Shown here one piece after another: positions 54,847-64,000 of a stretch of 64,000 nucleotides of DNA. The translations under genes were made by a program, and so were the position numbers. Each line of letters opens with the position of its first letter. Position 1 is the first letter of the stretch. This stretch comes from Cladobotryum mycophilum (taxonomy: Eukaryota; Ascomycota; Sordariomycetes; Hypocreales; Hypocreaceae): the NCBI GenBank assembly GCA_036429605.1, contig CM071591.1, positions 3,224,001 to 3,288,000 on the forward strand, given 5' to 3'. The notes below the pieces were generated by a model that saw only the letters and a program-made list of their open reading frames with translations, ran no database searches and had not been told where the DNA came from.

Positions 54847-55824
54847 TCAAGCCACTTGGACCTGAACCGTTGCGCCATGCCTCCTCATGGCATCGACATA
54901 CTGCTGTTGCTGTTGCTGTTGCTGCTGGGTCCTTAGTGAAGGTAGAGCGCGCATCATGCCGATGGCTCGGACGACCTTTTGGGGGTGAAGAAGCCTAGGT
55001 CGGGCATGTGGAACATGTATGGGATGTTTTCCTCTTTTGCGGGGTGTGGTGTTGGTGTTGGTGTTGGTGTTGGTGTTGGTGTTGTTGTTGCTGTTGCCGT
55101 TGTGTATGCTGTTGTGTATGCTGTTGCTACTGTAGCTGTAGCTGTATATGCTGTAGTAGTAGTTGCTGTAGTAGTTGCTGTAGCTGTAGCTGTAGCTGTT
55201 GATGGTGTTGATGGCGTAGTGGCAGAGCGTCCATATCGTAGACTGCCTAGTCTGCCTTGATGAATGGACGCATCTTGCTGTGTCTTGCTTGGTCTCAGTG
55301 AAGACACTTGCTGTTTCTGAATCTATATTTCTCTCTTTGTTAGTGAAACAAGTTCTTTACATGTAGTTCTTTACTGTCGTTTTACATGGTAGTAGAAAAA
55401 AGGAGAGAAAAGAAAGAAAGAAAAAAGAGAAGAAAACAAAGAAGAAAAAGAGAAGAAAAAAGGGAGCGGAAGAGAAAAAAGAGTATCATACCTTTCGACT
55501 AAATACAGTCTCCATATCGTATCTCGTCTGCCTGCTCTGCAGAGCCTGCGTCTGCCACGCCGCCGCAGCCTTGTGTCGGAGCAGCCTCTCCGCCGGACTG
55601 ACGGACATGTTTCTGCGCTGCTGCAGGTGGTGATGCTGGTGGTGATGGTGTCGGTTCGGGGACCTGCTGGCCCGCCTCCGCGCTTGGGTCTGGGTCTGCG
55701 AGGCCGGGGGCGGGGGAGCGGCGGCCGGGTTGAGCGGGGAGGATACACGGGGAGCGTAGGGGCGGGAGGATGAGGATGAGGAGGGGGATGGGGATGGGGA
55801 TGGGGGTAAAGTGGGAGAGGACAT
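54847..55824 (-). CDS. Unknown fungal protein with low-complexity Thr/Ala/Tyr and Thr-Pro repeats, one frame break
   Basis: Exon 1 is 55824-55492 and exon 2 is 55322-54847. They give 270 codons (269 residues) if one base is added in the G5 run at 54981-54985 of the plus strand. Without it the protein ends early after FFTPKRSSEPSA; with it the end reads FFTPQKVVRAIGMMRALPSLR, a poly-Gln run, then YVDAMRRHGATVQV. I do not recognise a named family. Exon 1 encodes Ser/Pro-rich disorder, a His-rich patch, and MSVSPAERLLRHKAAAAWQTQ with RYDMETVF. Exon 2 begins with a Gly/Arg segment, then about 50 residues of Thr/Ala/Tyr repeats and a Thr-Pro tract (55044-55200), then KEENIPYMFHMPDLGFFTP. The conserved-looking ends around a repetitive centre suggest a real protein. 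The intron boundaries are inferred from phase. Confidence 0.6.
55044..55200. repeat. GTTGGT / GTAGCT-type coding repeats
   Basis: Hexanucleotide GTTGGT units (55044-55085) followed by GTTGCT, TATGCT and GTAGCT variants. On the minus strand they encode Thr-Pro and then Thr/Ala/Tyr repeats in the unknown protein. Confidence 0.85.
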
Positions 55825-56738
55825 TGTTTAAAATTGTGTGTGTGTGTGTGTGTGTAGTATTCAATTTCTCTGTAATGGATGATGAATTGTAATAAGATAG
55901 AAAGAATGATGCTATTAAGAAAAAGAAAGAGGTTATGGAGGTGCTTCTTTCTTGGAGATATATACTCTTGCTATATCCCTCCAACGGGCACAAGGGATGC
56001 AAGGGAATCCATCACGTTATGAACAAAACCACTCTCACAGGAATGTTTCGCATTTCGATCCTCCCTCACCTAAAAGTCTTCCCCCCTCTTCCTCATCCAA
56101 TACCACCACCACTATGCATTGGTATTATTCCCAAGGCATCCATTCATCCGACTCCAAAAAACAAAATCCACAATTTTTTTTTTAATTGTCTTACTGGGAT
56201 CCATGTTTTCCTCTCGGTGAAGCTCTAGGCTGGACGGAGTTTCGGAAAGCCTACCGTCACCCCACGGAAGATGATCACCACGGAGGCATCAAAGCCAAAC
56301 GTTTCAAGTTTCAGGCTAAAACAAAAAACAAACCATGCAGACTAAACGACGGGCGAGCAAGCAAGGTTGGGACTAAAAAGCATGACAAGGCATAATCATA
56401 ATCGAAACATGACATTGGATTCCTTTTCTTTTCTGTTCTTTGTTGACCACACATTAAAAATAGCTCTCAAGTCTCTTTTCTGACTTGTATCAAACAAAAA
56501 CTACTAGACATGACATCCATGGTGTGCTTGTGTTATTATTACGCGAGAGTAGTTGTAAGACATGTGTGTGTGACCAAGCCTGTCTCTCTCTCTCTCTCTC
56601 TCTCTTTCTCTCCAGCGTCTGCTCTCTTTATTAAGTTTGTAGTCGTTTTTTGTACCCAATGCATTTCTTTGCTTTCCAGTCATAAAAATAAAATAAAAGT
56701 AGAAATAGGCAAGGTTTTTGTTTTTTTCCAAAATTAAT
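55825..56738. other. Intergenic
   Basis: Promoter of the unknown gene with a (TG)n tract at 55836-55854, and 3' flank of Svf1 with a (CT)n tract at 56582-56605. No gene is recognised. Confidence 0.5.
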
Positions 56739-58124
56739 TTATGCCCTAGGTATTTCTGAGATGAAAGTGGCCTCGTTGAGAAGCTGGCCCTTCTCGGAAA
56801 TCTCTTCACCTCCAATGTTGAGTTTGAGCGTCACCTCGGGAGCAAACTAAGAATGTCTCCATTAGCTAAGGATTCTCCATGATACAAAGGAGATGCACGA
56901 ACCTGGTAGATGTAGGGCTTTGTGCCAGCAGCGCTAGACACAATCTTCTTGACGAAGCCTGGTACTTCGGCCATGACGTCAACACGGTCAACACGAGGGC
57001 CCAGATCCGTGTCGATGACACCCTCGACAGGCTTATTCTCCTTGCCTGGTGACTGCCACTTGTACTCGATATGACTGGGCTCGGGCCAGTCGTTGTCTGT
57101 GTCCTTCTTGGTGGCCTTGTGGGTAACCTCGTTGTTGCATCCTACGGCGATAAGCTCGCCGTCCTTGACAATGGCGCCAATGTTGACGGATGTGCAGCCA
57201 TACGAGGGAGGCGTGGTAAACTCCATCATCACGGCAGAGTAGGTGGGACCTTGGAACGAGGCAAAGTTCCACTGCGCGGCGGCGTGGTGAGGCTTCATGC
57301 CCTGGAGAGCATACACGTAGATGGCCTGTCCCTTGATGTTGAGGGGTCCATCCTTGGTGGTGATGGTACCCTCGGAGACACATCGTGGCCAGAAGGCGTG
57401 TCGCATCGTTCCCCAGGGGTGCGCAAGGTCCGTACCGAACAAAGTCTTTCCCGTCTTTCCGGCATGGAAGCCAGGGGCGGCCTTGGTGATCTTGATGTTG
57501 ACAATAGCCCTCTCGTCATTCATGCTCTTGATGGTATAGGAGTTGCCATCTTCGGACAGCTCAACGGCGCAGTCGTCGGCGTAAAAGGAGTGCTTATCCT
57601 CGCCAAAGTCAACGTTATTCAGGGGGGTCGAGCACCAGAGGTGAGGCTTCGCTGGGTCCTTGGAGAAGACCTTGGTGTTGAACTGACAAGTCACTTTGAT
57701 GCCGCTTGTTTAAAGGTCAGTACAAAAAGAAAAGATGGATAGCAAAAGACCATGCATGATATATCATGGCCGCAAGAGATTTGCCATACGCAACGTTACT
57801 ATAGATGACCTGAGCAAGAGCAATGTGACCCTCTTCAGTGAAAAAGTAGAAGACCTGGTTCTCGACGCAAGTGTAGTCTGGCTTCTGCCACTTCAAGTCG
57901 TCTCGGGTGAGCTCTGTGTAGGGCGTCTCCTTGGCCTCTTCGGCGACGGATTTGATGGCTGTAGGGCCATAGATGGGTTCCTGAGTACCGGCAACGTCGG
58001 CCAAACTGCAAAGGAGAAGACGGTAATGGTTAGCAAGCTGGGACTGGCATCAACTCTGGCGGGGGCGGGGGTAGGGAGACAAAGCTTACGCCTTCTGTGC
58101 CGCTTGCTGTGCCCACTTGAACAT
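56739..58124 (-). CDS. SVF1: Survival factor Svf1
   Basis: Four exons on the minus strand: 58124-58090, 58005-57790, 57704-56903 and 56846-56739. They total 1161 bases, 386 residues, and all phases close. The start MFKWAQQAAQKALADVAGTQEPIYGP is the conserved amphipathic N-terminus of Svf1. The body includes YTELTRDDLKWQKPDYTC, ETQTFYF-like NQVFYFFTEEGHIALAQVIYSN, HAFWPRCVSEGTI, AAAQWNFASFQGPTYSAVMMEFTTPPSYG and GFVKKIVSSAAGTKPYIYQ, and the end is VTLKLNIGGEEISEKGQLLNEATFI. Svf1 is a two-domain lipocalin-like protein needed for survival under oxidative and cold stress in yeast, and it influences sphingolipid metabolism. The third intron uses a GTTCGT donor, the second a GTATGG donor. Length matches the family (about 380-480). 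Confidence 0.95.
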
Positions 58125-59713
58125 GGTGACGGGGGAAGAGATTTCTATAAAAAAACGAGGTATCCAAGGGACAAAGGCTTTCTGAGGTTGAAAGAATGAG
58201 GAACCGAGAAGAAAAAAACACGACACAGATTTGTCGTAGCCTGGAGAACACTTTGGGGAATTCACACCGCTGGAGGGGCAATAAGGGAAGCAAGCTCATG
58301 ACGCCGGGAGAAAAGTGTGGCTGGTAATTAAACAAACAATCCATTATTAGTGGGCCTGTGACCAAACATGGTGTGGCTTGACACGGCATTTTCCCAACGT
58401 AGCGTGTGTCGGTACCGGACATGTCTCTGTTTTGACACGAGTTGGGATGTCATGGAAATTGAGAATGACATGTTTGATTGATTGGAACATGCTTGCACGG
58501 AATAAAAGGGACTTTTGATCTATTAGTTGTAGTTGATATGCTGTTGTTGACATGTTGCTTGATAAAATGTTTGTATGTACATACTCATTTTTCATGGTTG
58601 CCAAGACATGGTTGAAGTGTAGTAGCGAAGATGGATCAGAGTCGTATACATGCTCGTTTGATTTCATGTGCTACAACGCTTCCGCTGTGCTTGACTTGAC
58701 GCCTGTTGACCTCTTTGCCCATCCATTCATCAAATGTGTCCACATCACGAAACCCTTGTCCCAAGAAATCGGGGTCCCTCATGTAAACGCCCTCCTTTCT
58801 TTTTCTTCCAAAGGGTACAGCATGATCTACAAGTACAGTGCCCAGTGACCATTGCTTGCCAATGACATGCATCCACGATGTGAAACCAGTGGAGGGACCA
58901 ACTGCTGCCATACTCATGCTTATAGGCCATCAGTAACCCGCGCATTGATTCTGCCCGCCGTGCACGTTGACTTTGAAGCACTCTTACTGCACAGTATCAA
59001 CCCTGCTTGACGCCTAATCAAAGGAGAAGCGGAAAATTTGTTCAGAGTCGCATTGCTAAACGGGTAGACGCGGCGATAAAGTGGGACAAGGACAAGACGG
59101 AGATGTGATCGATAAGCTCAGTAAGCGCACAAGGCTATCGTTTAATTAGCATTCAGCGTTCTGCCATGACAATGACCCAATAAGCGCTCGAGTTTGGCGC
59201 AACCTTGCTCGCCCAGCACCCATGTTGTAGGCGTTGCGAGCCTCTATAAGCTTTCAGTGATCAGTGATAGTGGAGGCTGGCCCATCGCGCTGTGCTACAA
59301 GCCCCTCCCGCGCGCGCTTTCCAGGTTCCCTTCCTAGCGGAGGTTATTACTTACTTACTACCACTTCTCGTTACTACCACCTATTACTACCACTTCGTCA
59401 CCATGAAAGGGGGCCAAGGATAATTTCACCTAATCATTTATCCTTTCTTTTCGCATTCACGTCCGTTCATTCACAACCGTCCTCTCCACTCCTGTCGCAT
59501 ACGTACGTACGTCTCGTCTCCGCGATTCACTCCACTTCCTGCACAAGCGCCACTCCAGATCGACATCTGCAGAGATCAACATCTTTTTTCTTCCTCTTGA
59601 CCCCCGAGACCCACGACGACAACCTTCACGCTGGCGACCATCGACGACACTCGCGATCTGCCTCTCTGGCTTTCCTCCACGCTTCGATAGGCAGTGGAGT
59701 CACCGTAGGAACG
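58125..59713. other. Divergent intergenic region (Svf1 / GATA factor)
   Basis: About 1.6 kb. The final 300 bases before the GATA-factor ATG are pyrimidine-rich and probably leader. No gene is recognised. Confidence 0.5.
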
Positions 59714-61499
59714 ATGGATGAATCAACGCAAATCCTGTCGCATGCGTCCATGGATCCGATATCGCGGCCAAGTTCGACATCGACATCAGGATCCGTCAAT
59801 ATGCAGCACCTGCCCGGCATATCCTCCCTTGCGACGAGCAACCCCGCGACCGAATCTCCACAGTCAAGGTATGTTACGCATGCCTTTTCAAACAAGGCGT
59901 AAAAAAAGGAAAAGGAATAGAGTCGCTGGCTGGGATTATATCCACGACTGGACTGCGCGCGTCCCTCGAGAGTTGGGCTTTTCAAAAAGTTGGCTGCTAA
60001 CTCTTTGCCGCAGACCAGCCAACATTCCTCAGCCCCATATGTATCACGGTGTTTCCCCTGCTGCCACTAGCGGTGGTAATGGTGGTAATATGGTAAGTCA
60101 TCTTATACATATATCTTTTTTCTTCTTGTTCTGTTTTTGAAAAGCATTTTGCTCTACGGCATCTGCAATGATCATCTTGAAAATCTGGCCCTCGAATTGG
60201 CGAACCAATTGGAACTGCTATATCGCAACATTTTGCTCTTATCTCGCGAATCACGTGTCTTATCGCAAGATTCTGCGCCGCTAAACCCTAACGGGAGGGA
60301 GCTTTCAACACCCATGCGTTGTTATCTCGCCTTATCAGTGTTATGGGGGGGCTAAAGTTTTTTTTCCTGCTCCGTCATCCTTATCGAAGATGATGATAAT
60401 AATATCTATCGGGCTTCCTCCCTAATCGCTTTCCTAATCGCCTTTGTTACACCCTGCTCAAAAGCCGGCATCATGATGGCAACTAACGGATCTACGCAGC
60501 CTACATGCCAGAACTGCGGTACGTCGACAACACCGCTATGGCGTCGCGACGAATATGGCTCCGTCCTGTGCAATGCCTGTGGCCTCTTCCTGAAGCTGCA
60601 CGGCCGTCCTCGACCTATTTCCCTCAAAACCGATGTCATCAAGAGCCGGAATCGTGTCAAGACCATGCGCCCAGATCTTGCGCCCAAGAAGAAGGTGAAT
60701 TGCCCTCGTGCGCTCGTCAATGGTACCAATTTCTGACAACAATGCGCGATATTAGCAACAGCAATCCCAGGGTTTCCCTCTCGACCCCAATAGTGCTGAA
60801 AATACTGCGGCCCAAGCGATACGACGATCTTCGCAGAAACACAATGGAAACATGGATGGCTCCGATTCCCCAATTTCCCGCACCGGCACGCCTTCCATGT
60901 ACAACCACTCGCTGCCCTCCTTCATCGTCGACGATCCCTATCAGTCGGGCGTGGGCTTCAGCAGTGATGGACGAGCCGTTTCCCCCATGAATGGCGATCG
61001 TGGCCTCGATGCTCCCCAGACCCATGAACAGCTTATAGCGCACAACTCTAGTTTGAAGACGAGAGTCAGTGAGCTCGAAGTCATCAACGAACTCTTCCGT
61101 GGTCGTCTAAGTCAGCTCGAACAACAAGAGGCAGCCGCCCGTAGGGGTCAGGAGGTTGCCGGTGTTGAGCAGTCCCAGCTGCGGACGCAACTTGACATGA
61201 GCAAGGACACGGAGAATCAACTACGCGCCCAGCTGGACGATAGTCACCGGAGAGAAAATAACCTTAAGCGACGACTGGATGAATTGGAACTCGAGCTGAA
61301 GGCTGCCAAGGAAGCTCTCGAGGATATAGAGTCTGACAGACATTCCAAAAAGGCCCGCATAAGCGAAGAGATGATCGAACCTGAACCAGCAGAAGTACCC
61401 GCGGAGGAGGTTACACCAATTGTCCCAGAAGCTGCAGTAACGGACGATGTCACGCAATTGGTAGACGAACCTACTGCAGTGGAAATTGCTGTCGAGTAG
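59714..61499 (+). CDS. areB: GATA zinc-finger transcription factor with coiled coil (AreB/ASD-4 type)
   Basis: The long form uses exons 59714-59868, 60014-60092, 60500-60694 and 60756-61499 (390 residues). The second intron ends at CTACGCAG (60499), with a CTAAC branch site 17 bases before. A short form can start at ATG 60473 or 60476, inside that intron's 3' end, and read straight into the same exon. The zinc finger is CQNCGTSTTPLWRRDE..VLCNACGLFLKLHG (C-x2-C-x17-C-x2-C, residues 81-105), followed by RPRPISLKTDVIKSRNR. A coiled coil of about 100 residues (LKTRVSELEVINELFRGRLSQLE..., 61050-61320) marks the AreB/NreB/ASD-4 and yeast Dal80/Gzf3 group, which counteract AreA in nitrogen control; Neurospora ASD-4 acts in ascus development. 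The tail is Glu/Val-rich. The intron before the finger is crowded with GATA sites, suggesting self- or AreA control. Confidence 0.92.
60239..60399. promoter_or_regulatory. Cluster of six GATAA sites within the GATA-factor intron
   Basis: GATAA cores, read as TTATC on the plus strand, lie at 60239, 60260, 60322, 60332 and 60381; a forward GATAA is at 60395. About 0.3 would be expected by chance in 160 bases. The cluster sits 75-235 bases before the internal ATGs at 60473/60476, where an alternative promoter for the short isoform would lie. Confidence 0.6.
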
Positions 61500-62804
61500 T
61501 ATTTGGCACACACCAATTCTTCGCCTTTAGCATGAGCAGGTAAGGTGACTAGGTGCACCCAAAGCCCAGCCCAGCCCATGTTGAAGGTGGAAACAACGAC
61601 GAACTCTACTCATTTTAATATCTTTGTACGACGAGCGGTCACTGATACGATGTTATTCTTTTTACAACGACACTCTGGATGCATACGCGTCGCAGCTCTG
61701 GGAATGACGAAAAAAAAGGCGTTGCGGGATGATTTCCTTCCCATTTACGCCGTTGTTGATGCTTTTTACACAATTTATAGAAGACCCGGGATGGCTTTAA
61801 TGTGGACGGAACGGTCAGGGGTCAGGGGGCGGGTGTTTGGAATCGTGAGTGGCTATAGATACCCTCATTTGACGTCAGATAGGAGCTGTGCTGGTGCATA
61901 TGCCGCCTATCCAAGTCTAGATGGCTGGAGTTGGTTGGAGTAGGGCCTTGAGGGCATCAAAAAAGGCGAGGATTGCGCATGAACCAAAAGTTAGGATGTC
62001 ATTAGTGAATCAAAAAGGCATATTTGTGCCAGTTTTGGAACATGAAGAAGAAGATGATGATGATGACCGCTTGCATCTTTTTTTTATTATTATTATTATT
62101 TTTTTTTACCTCGGCTGTGACATGTATAAACAATGTTATCGAGTATCGATACTGTGTGACCTTGAGATGCCGATAGAGCTGGTAGAGTAGAGAGCTAAGT
62201 GTAATCAATAACAATAGCTTGATGCCAAAAAGGTTTATCGATATGCATACGTGAAAGGTTAAACGCCGATGACTCTCTCGGCAGTGAAGAAAGCTAAAAC
62301 CAGACAGGTTATGAAGGTATTTAATAGACTTGAAGGAACACGAATACATTGTATAATCTGAAATAATTCAATCGACTATTTGCTCGTCACTTTAAAGTCA
62401 CATTACCTTGAGGCGACCAACTTTTTAGGCCTTTGTGCTTTGTGGTGGTGAACGCAACGGGTCACGTGTGTGTGTGTGTGTGTGTTGGAGTTGTTCTTGC
62501 CCCATTGACAAAGCCGACCGTACCACGATCTCCTCATCCAACTCAGCCACTTTCTCTTTGATGACTTGGAAATAAAAATTGAAGAAGGATATTTGATTCT
62601 TTTTTTATACGACATTCTGTTGCGCTTTATTATTATTGAAGAAGGAAACACGTACAATAGTACGACATCGTCCGCGCGCGTTGGAAGATCGCTAGCAACT
62701 GGACCTTTTTTTGGCACTGAGTTACTACAACGCTTTACTCTAAACCCTTGCAACCAACGGCCAACTCGGGCTACACACGTGGGCTTCTTTATCAATCGGT
62801 CGAG
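61500..62804. other. Intergenic
   Basis: GATA-factor 3' flank and promoter of the histone variant, about 1.3 kb. A CRE palindrome TGACGTCA lies at 61870-61877 and a (GT)n tract at 62465-62484 next to CACGTG. No gene is recognised. Confidence 0.5.
62465..62484. repeat. (GT)n microsatellite
   Basis: About ten GT units following a CACGTG core, upstream of the histone variant gene. Confidence 0.9.
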
Positions 62805-63783
62805 ATGCCTCCTCCTAGTTCTTCGTACCGCGGAGGCCCGTATATGAAAAAGGGCGTGGCCAAAGCGCCCGCCAGCAGTGGAGGGGCCGTCGCTGGCAAA
62901 ACTATCCCAGGTGGTGGCAAGTTGGGTCCGAAGCGACACCGGTACGTTGGACTGAACTGAAATTCTTCAACATGTTGGAGATGATGCTAATACACATTGT
63001 GTAGCAAGATCCTGAAGGATAGTGTTCATGGAGTTAGTATGCGCTCCCCTCGGAAAAGAATCCGGATGAAACAATGTTGGTGGGATGCCTTTGCTAATCA
63101 ACTGTTATAATGTTTGTAGCCAAACCTGCTATTCGGTACGTTGAGGAAACCCGAGGGGCATTCGATCGATCGTACGGTGTGCGGGGGCGGAGAAGGGGAA
63201 CGGATGAAACATGTTTTGTGTTACTCGAGATGCTTCTTTTTACTGATACCAGTTTTTTGGCAGACGAATGGCTCGGCGTGGAGGCGTCAAGCGCATCTCT
63301 GGAATGATCTATGAGGAAGTGCGCGGGGCTTTAAAGGCCTATCTTGAGCAGGTATGCAACTCGACTCCTCCAACGGACTATTCTCTGTTGATTTTCTTCC
63401 CTTCTCTTTTTTTTCTTCTTCTCTTCTCTCTACTTCTCTCTTCTTTTCTCTCCTTTTTCTTTCATAATCTCTCTTTGTTTCATTTACTTACCTGTTCATT
63501 TAGGTTCTCTCCAGAGCCGTCATCTATGTCGAGCATCGAAGCGCCAAGACTGTCACTGTTAACGACGTAAGACTCTACTTTTTCTCTCTCTCACAAATCC
63601 ATGCGTTACTGGGCGCTTTATGATTGACACTATTGGCAACAGATCCTGCACAGTCTCCGATCCATGGGACGTACTCTGTACGGCTTCGATACAGACACCT
63701 GGAACGGCGTCGAGGCCAGAAAGCGCCGCGTTGAAGGCCCCAGCCGCGACCGGCCTCACAGACCAGACAGAATCACCATCTAG
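62805..63783 (+). CDS. Divergent histone H4 variant (hH4v-like)
   Basis: Six exons: 62805-62941, 63005-63036, 63120-63135, 63264-63351, 63504-63566 and 63643-63783. They total 477 bases, 158 residues, and every phase closes. The third exon is only 16 bases. The core is unmistakably H4: GPKRHRKILKDSVHGVTKPAIRRMARRGG, VKRISGMIYEEVRGALKAYLEQVLSRAV, then VEHRSAKTVTVNDILHSLRSMGRTLYGF. It differs from canonical H4 at many normally invariant sites. The usual GRGKGGKGLGKGG tail is replaced by a 45-residue Ser/Pro/Gly/Lys tail (MPPPSSSYRGGPYMKKG...), and a 40-residue extension follows the fold (DTDTWNGVEARKRRVEGPSRDR...). Neurospora and other filamentous ascomycetes carry a diverged, intron-rich H4 gene of this kind (hH4v). 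Its deposition and role are not known. Confidence 0.9.
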
Positions 63784-64000
63784 AGTAGGCTTTTTTTTTT
63801 TTTTTGCTTTCCCTGTGTTGGGACCATGATTGGTCTCTTTTGTGATCCCTTGGTGGCATTTTTGCTTTTGTTTTTGCTTTGACGGAGTTGGAAAGGAAGA
63901 GCTTGTCTTGATATCATCGCTTGGCTTTTTGCATGTTTACGTCCCCTCCCCACCCTCCTTTGGCAAAAGGTTTTGTGCTTCATATATGATGAAAAAGGGT
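63784..64000. other. 3' flank of the histone variant gene
   Basis: T-rich sequence, with no further feature visible before the window ends. Confidence 0.5.

Noticed and set aside
55008..55202. Plus-strand frame with Cys/Trp and Cys repeats
   Set aside because: It is the complement of the Thr-Pro and Thr/Ala/Tyr coding repeat of the minus-strand gene.
60093..60464. GATA-factor intron ending at the AG of 60463-60464
   Set aside because: It gives the wrong phase for the zinc-finger frame; the acceptor at 60498-60499 keeps phase and has a CTAAC branch site.

Overview
The window is nuclear DNA of a filamentous ascomycete, most likely a sordariomycete and probably from the Hypocreales. The evidence is short introns (about 50-90 bases, GT..AG with CTAAC-type branch sites), 0.3-3 kb gene spacing on both strands, and a typical Pezizomycotina gene set: HET-type and FunK1 genes, an AreB/ASD-4 GATA factor, a divergent histone H4 variant, Svf1 and Cho2. 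There is no rRNA, convincing tRNA, CRISPR array or transposon. I count 22 protein genes. Splice sites below come from reading frame, phase and family resemblance, not from transcripts.

Layout. 1-16 kb: the tail of a HET-like gene; an ABC-F ATPase (+); a diacylglycerol/sphingoid-base kinase-like protein (-); tRNA dimethyltransferase Trm1 (-); a fungal SLATT two-TM protein (+); a GT31/Fringe-like glycosyltransferase (+); a GNAT acetyltransferase (-); Spo7 (-). 17-35 kb: a Cld1/CGI-58-like alpha/beta hydrolase (+); a DUF427 protein (-); a CSC1/OSCA channel (-); a FunK1 kinase (+); an MFS transporter (-); a Cys-rich tail protein (-); eIF3g (+). 36-64 kb: Cho2 (+); a secreted lactonase-fold protein (+); an RBR ubiquitin ligase (+); a Rog1-like lipase (+); a mitochondrial K+/H+ exchange-related protein (+); a repeat-rich unknown (-); Svf1 (-); an AreB/ASD-4 GATA factor (+); histone H4 variant (+).

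Most genes are unrelated housekeeping or stress genes. Five touch membrane lipid metabolism (Spo7, Cho2, the Cld1-like and Rog1-like hydrolases, the lipid-kinase-like protein). Three belong to accessory families often linked to recognition or defence (HET-like, SLATT, FunK1). I see no co-directional metabolic gene cluster.

Two points matter most to a reader. First, conserved genes (ABC-F, Spo7 twice, eIF3g, FunK1, the unknown at 54.8-55.8 kb) are interrupted by what look like single missing bases, nearly always inside a G or C run; the reading frames recover exactly if one base is allowed at each place. This looks like homopolymer under-calling in the assembly, so these genes should not be called pseudogenes without checking. 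Second, several genes appear built to make two protein forms: Trm1 and the Cld1-like hydrolase (with or without a mitochondrial leader), the GATA factor (a start codon inside the 3' end of a GATA-site-rich intron), and the RBR ligase (a stop-free, 84-base intron that would encode a hydrophobic segment if retained).
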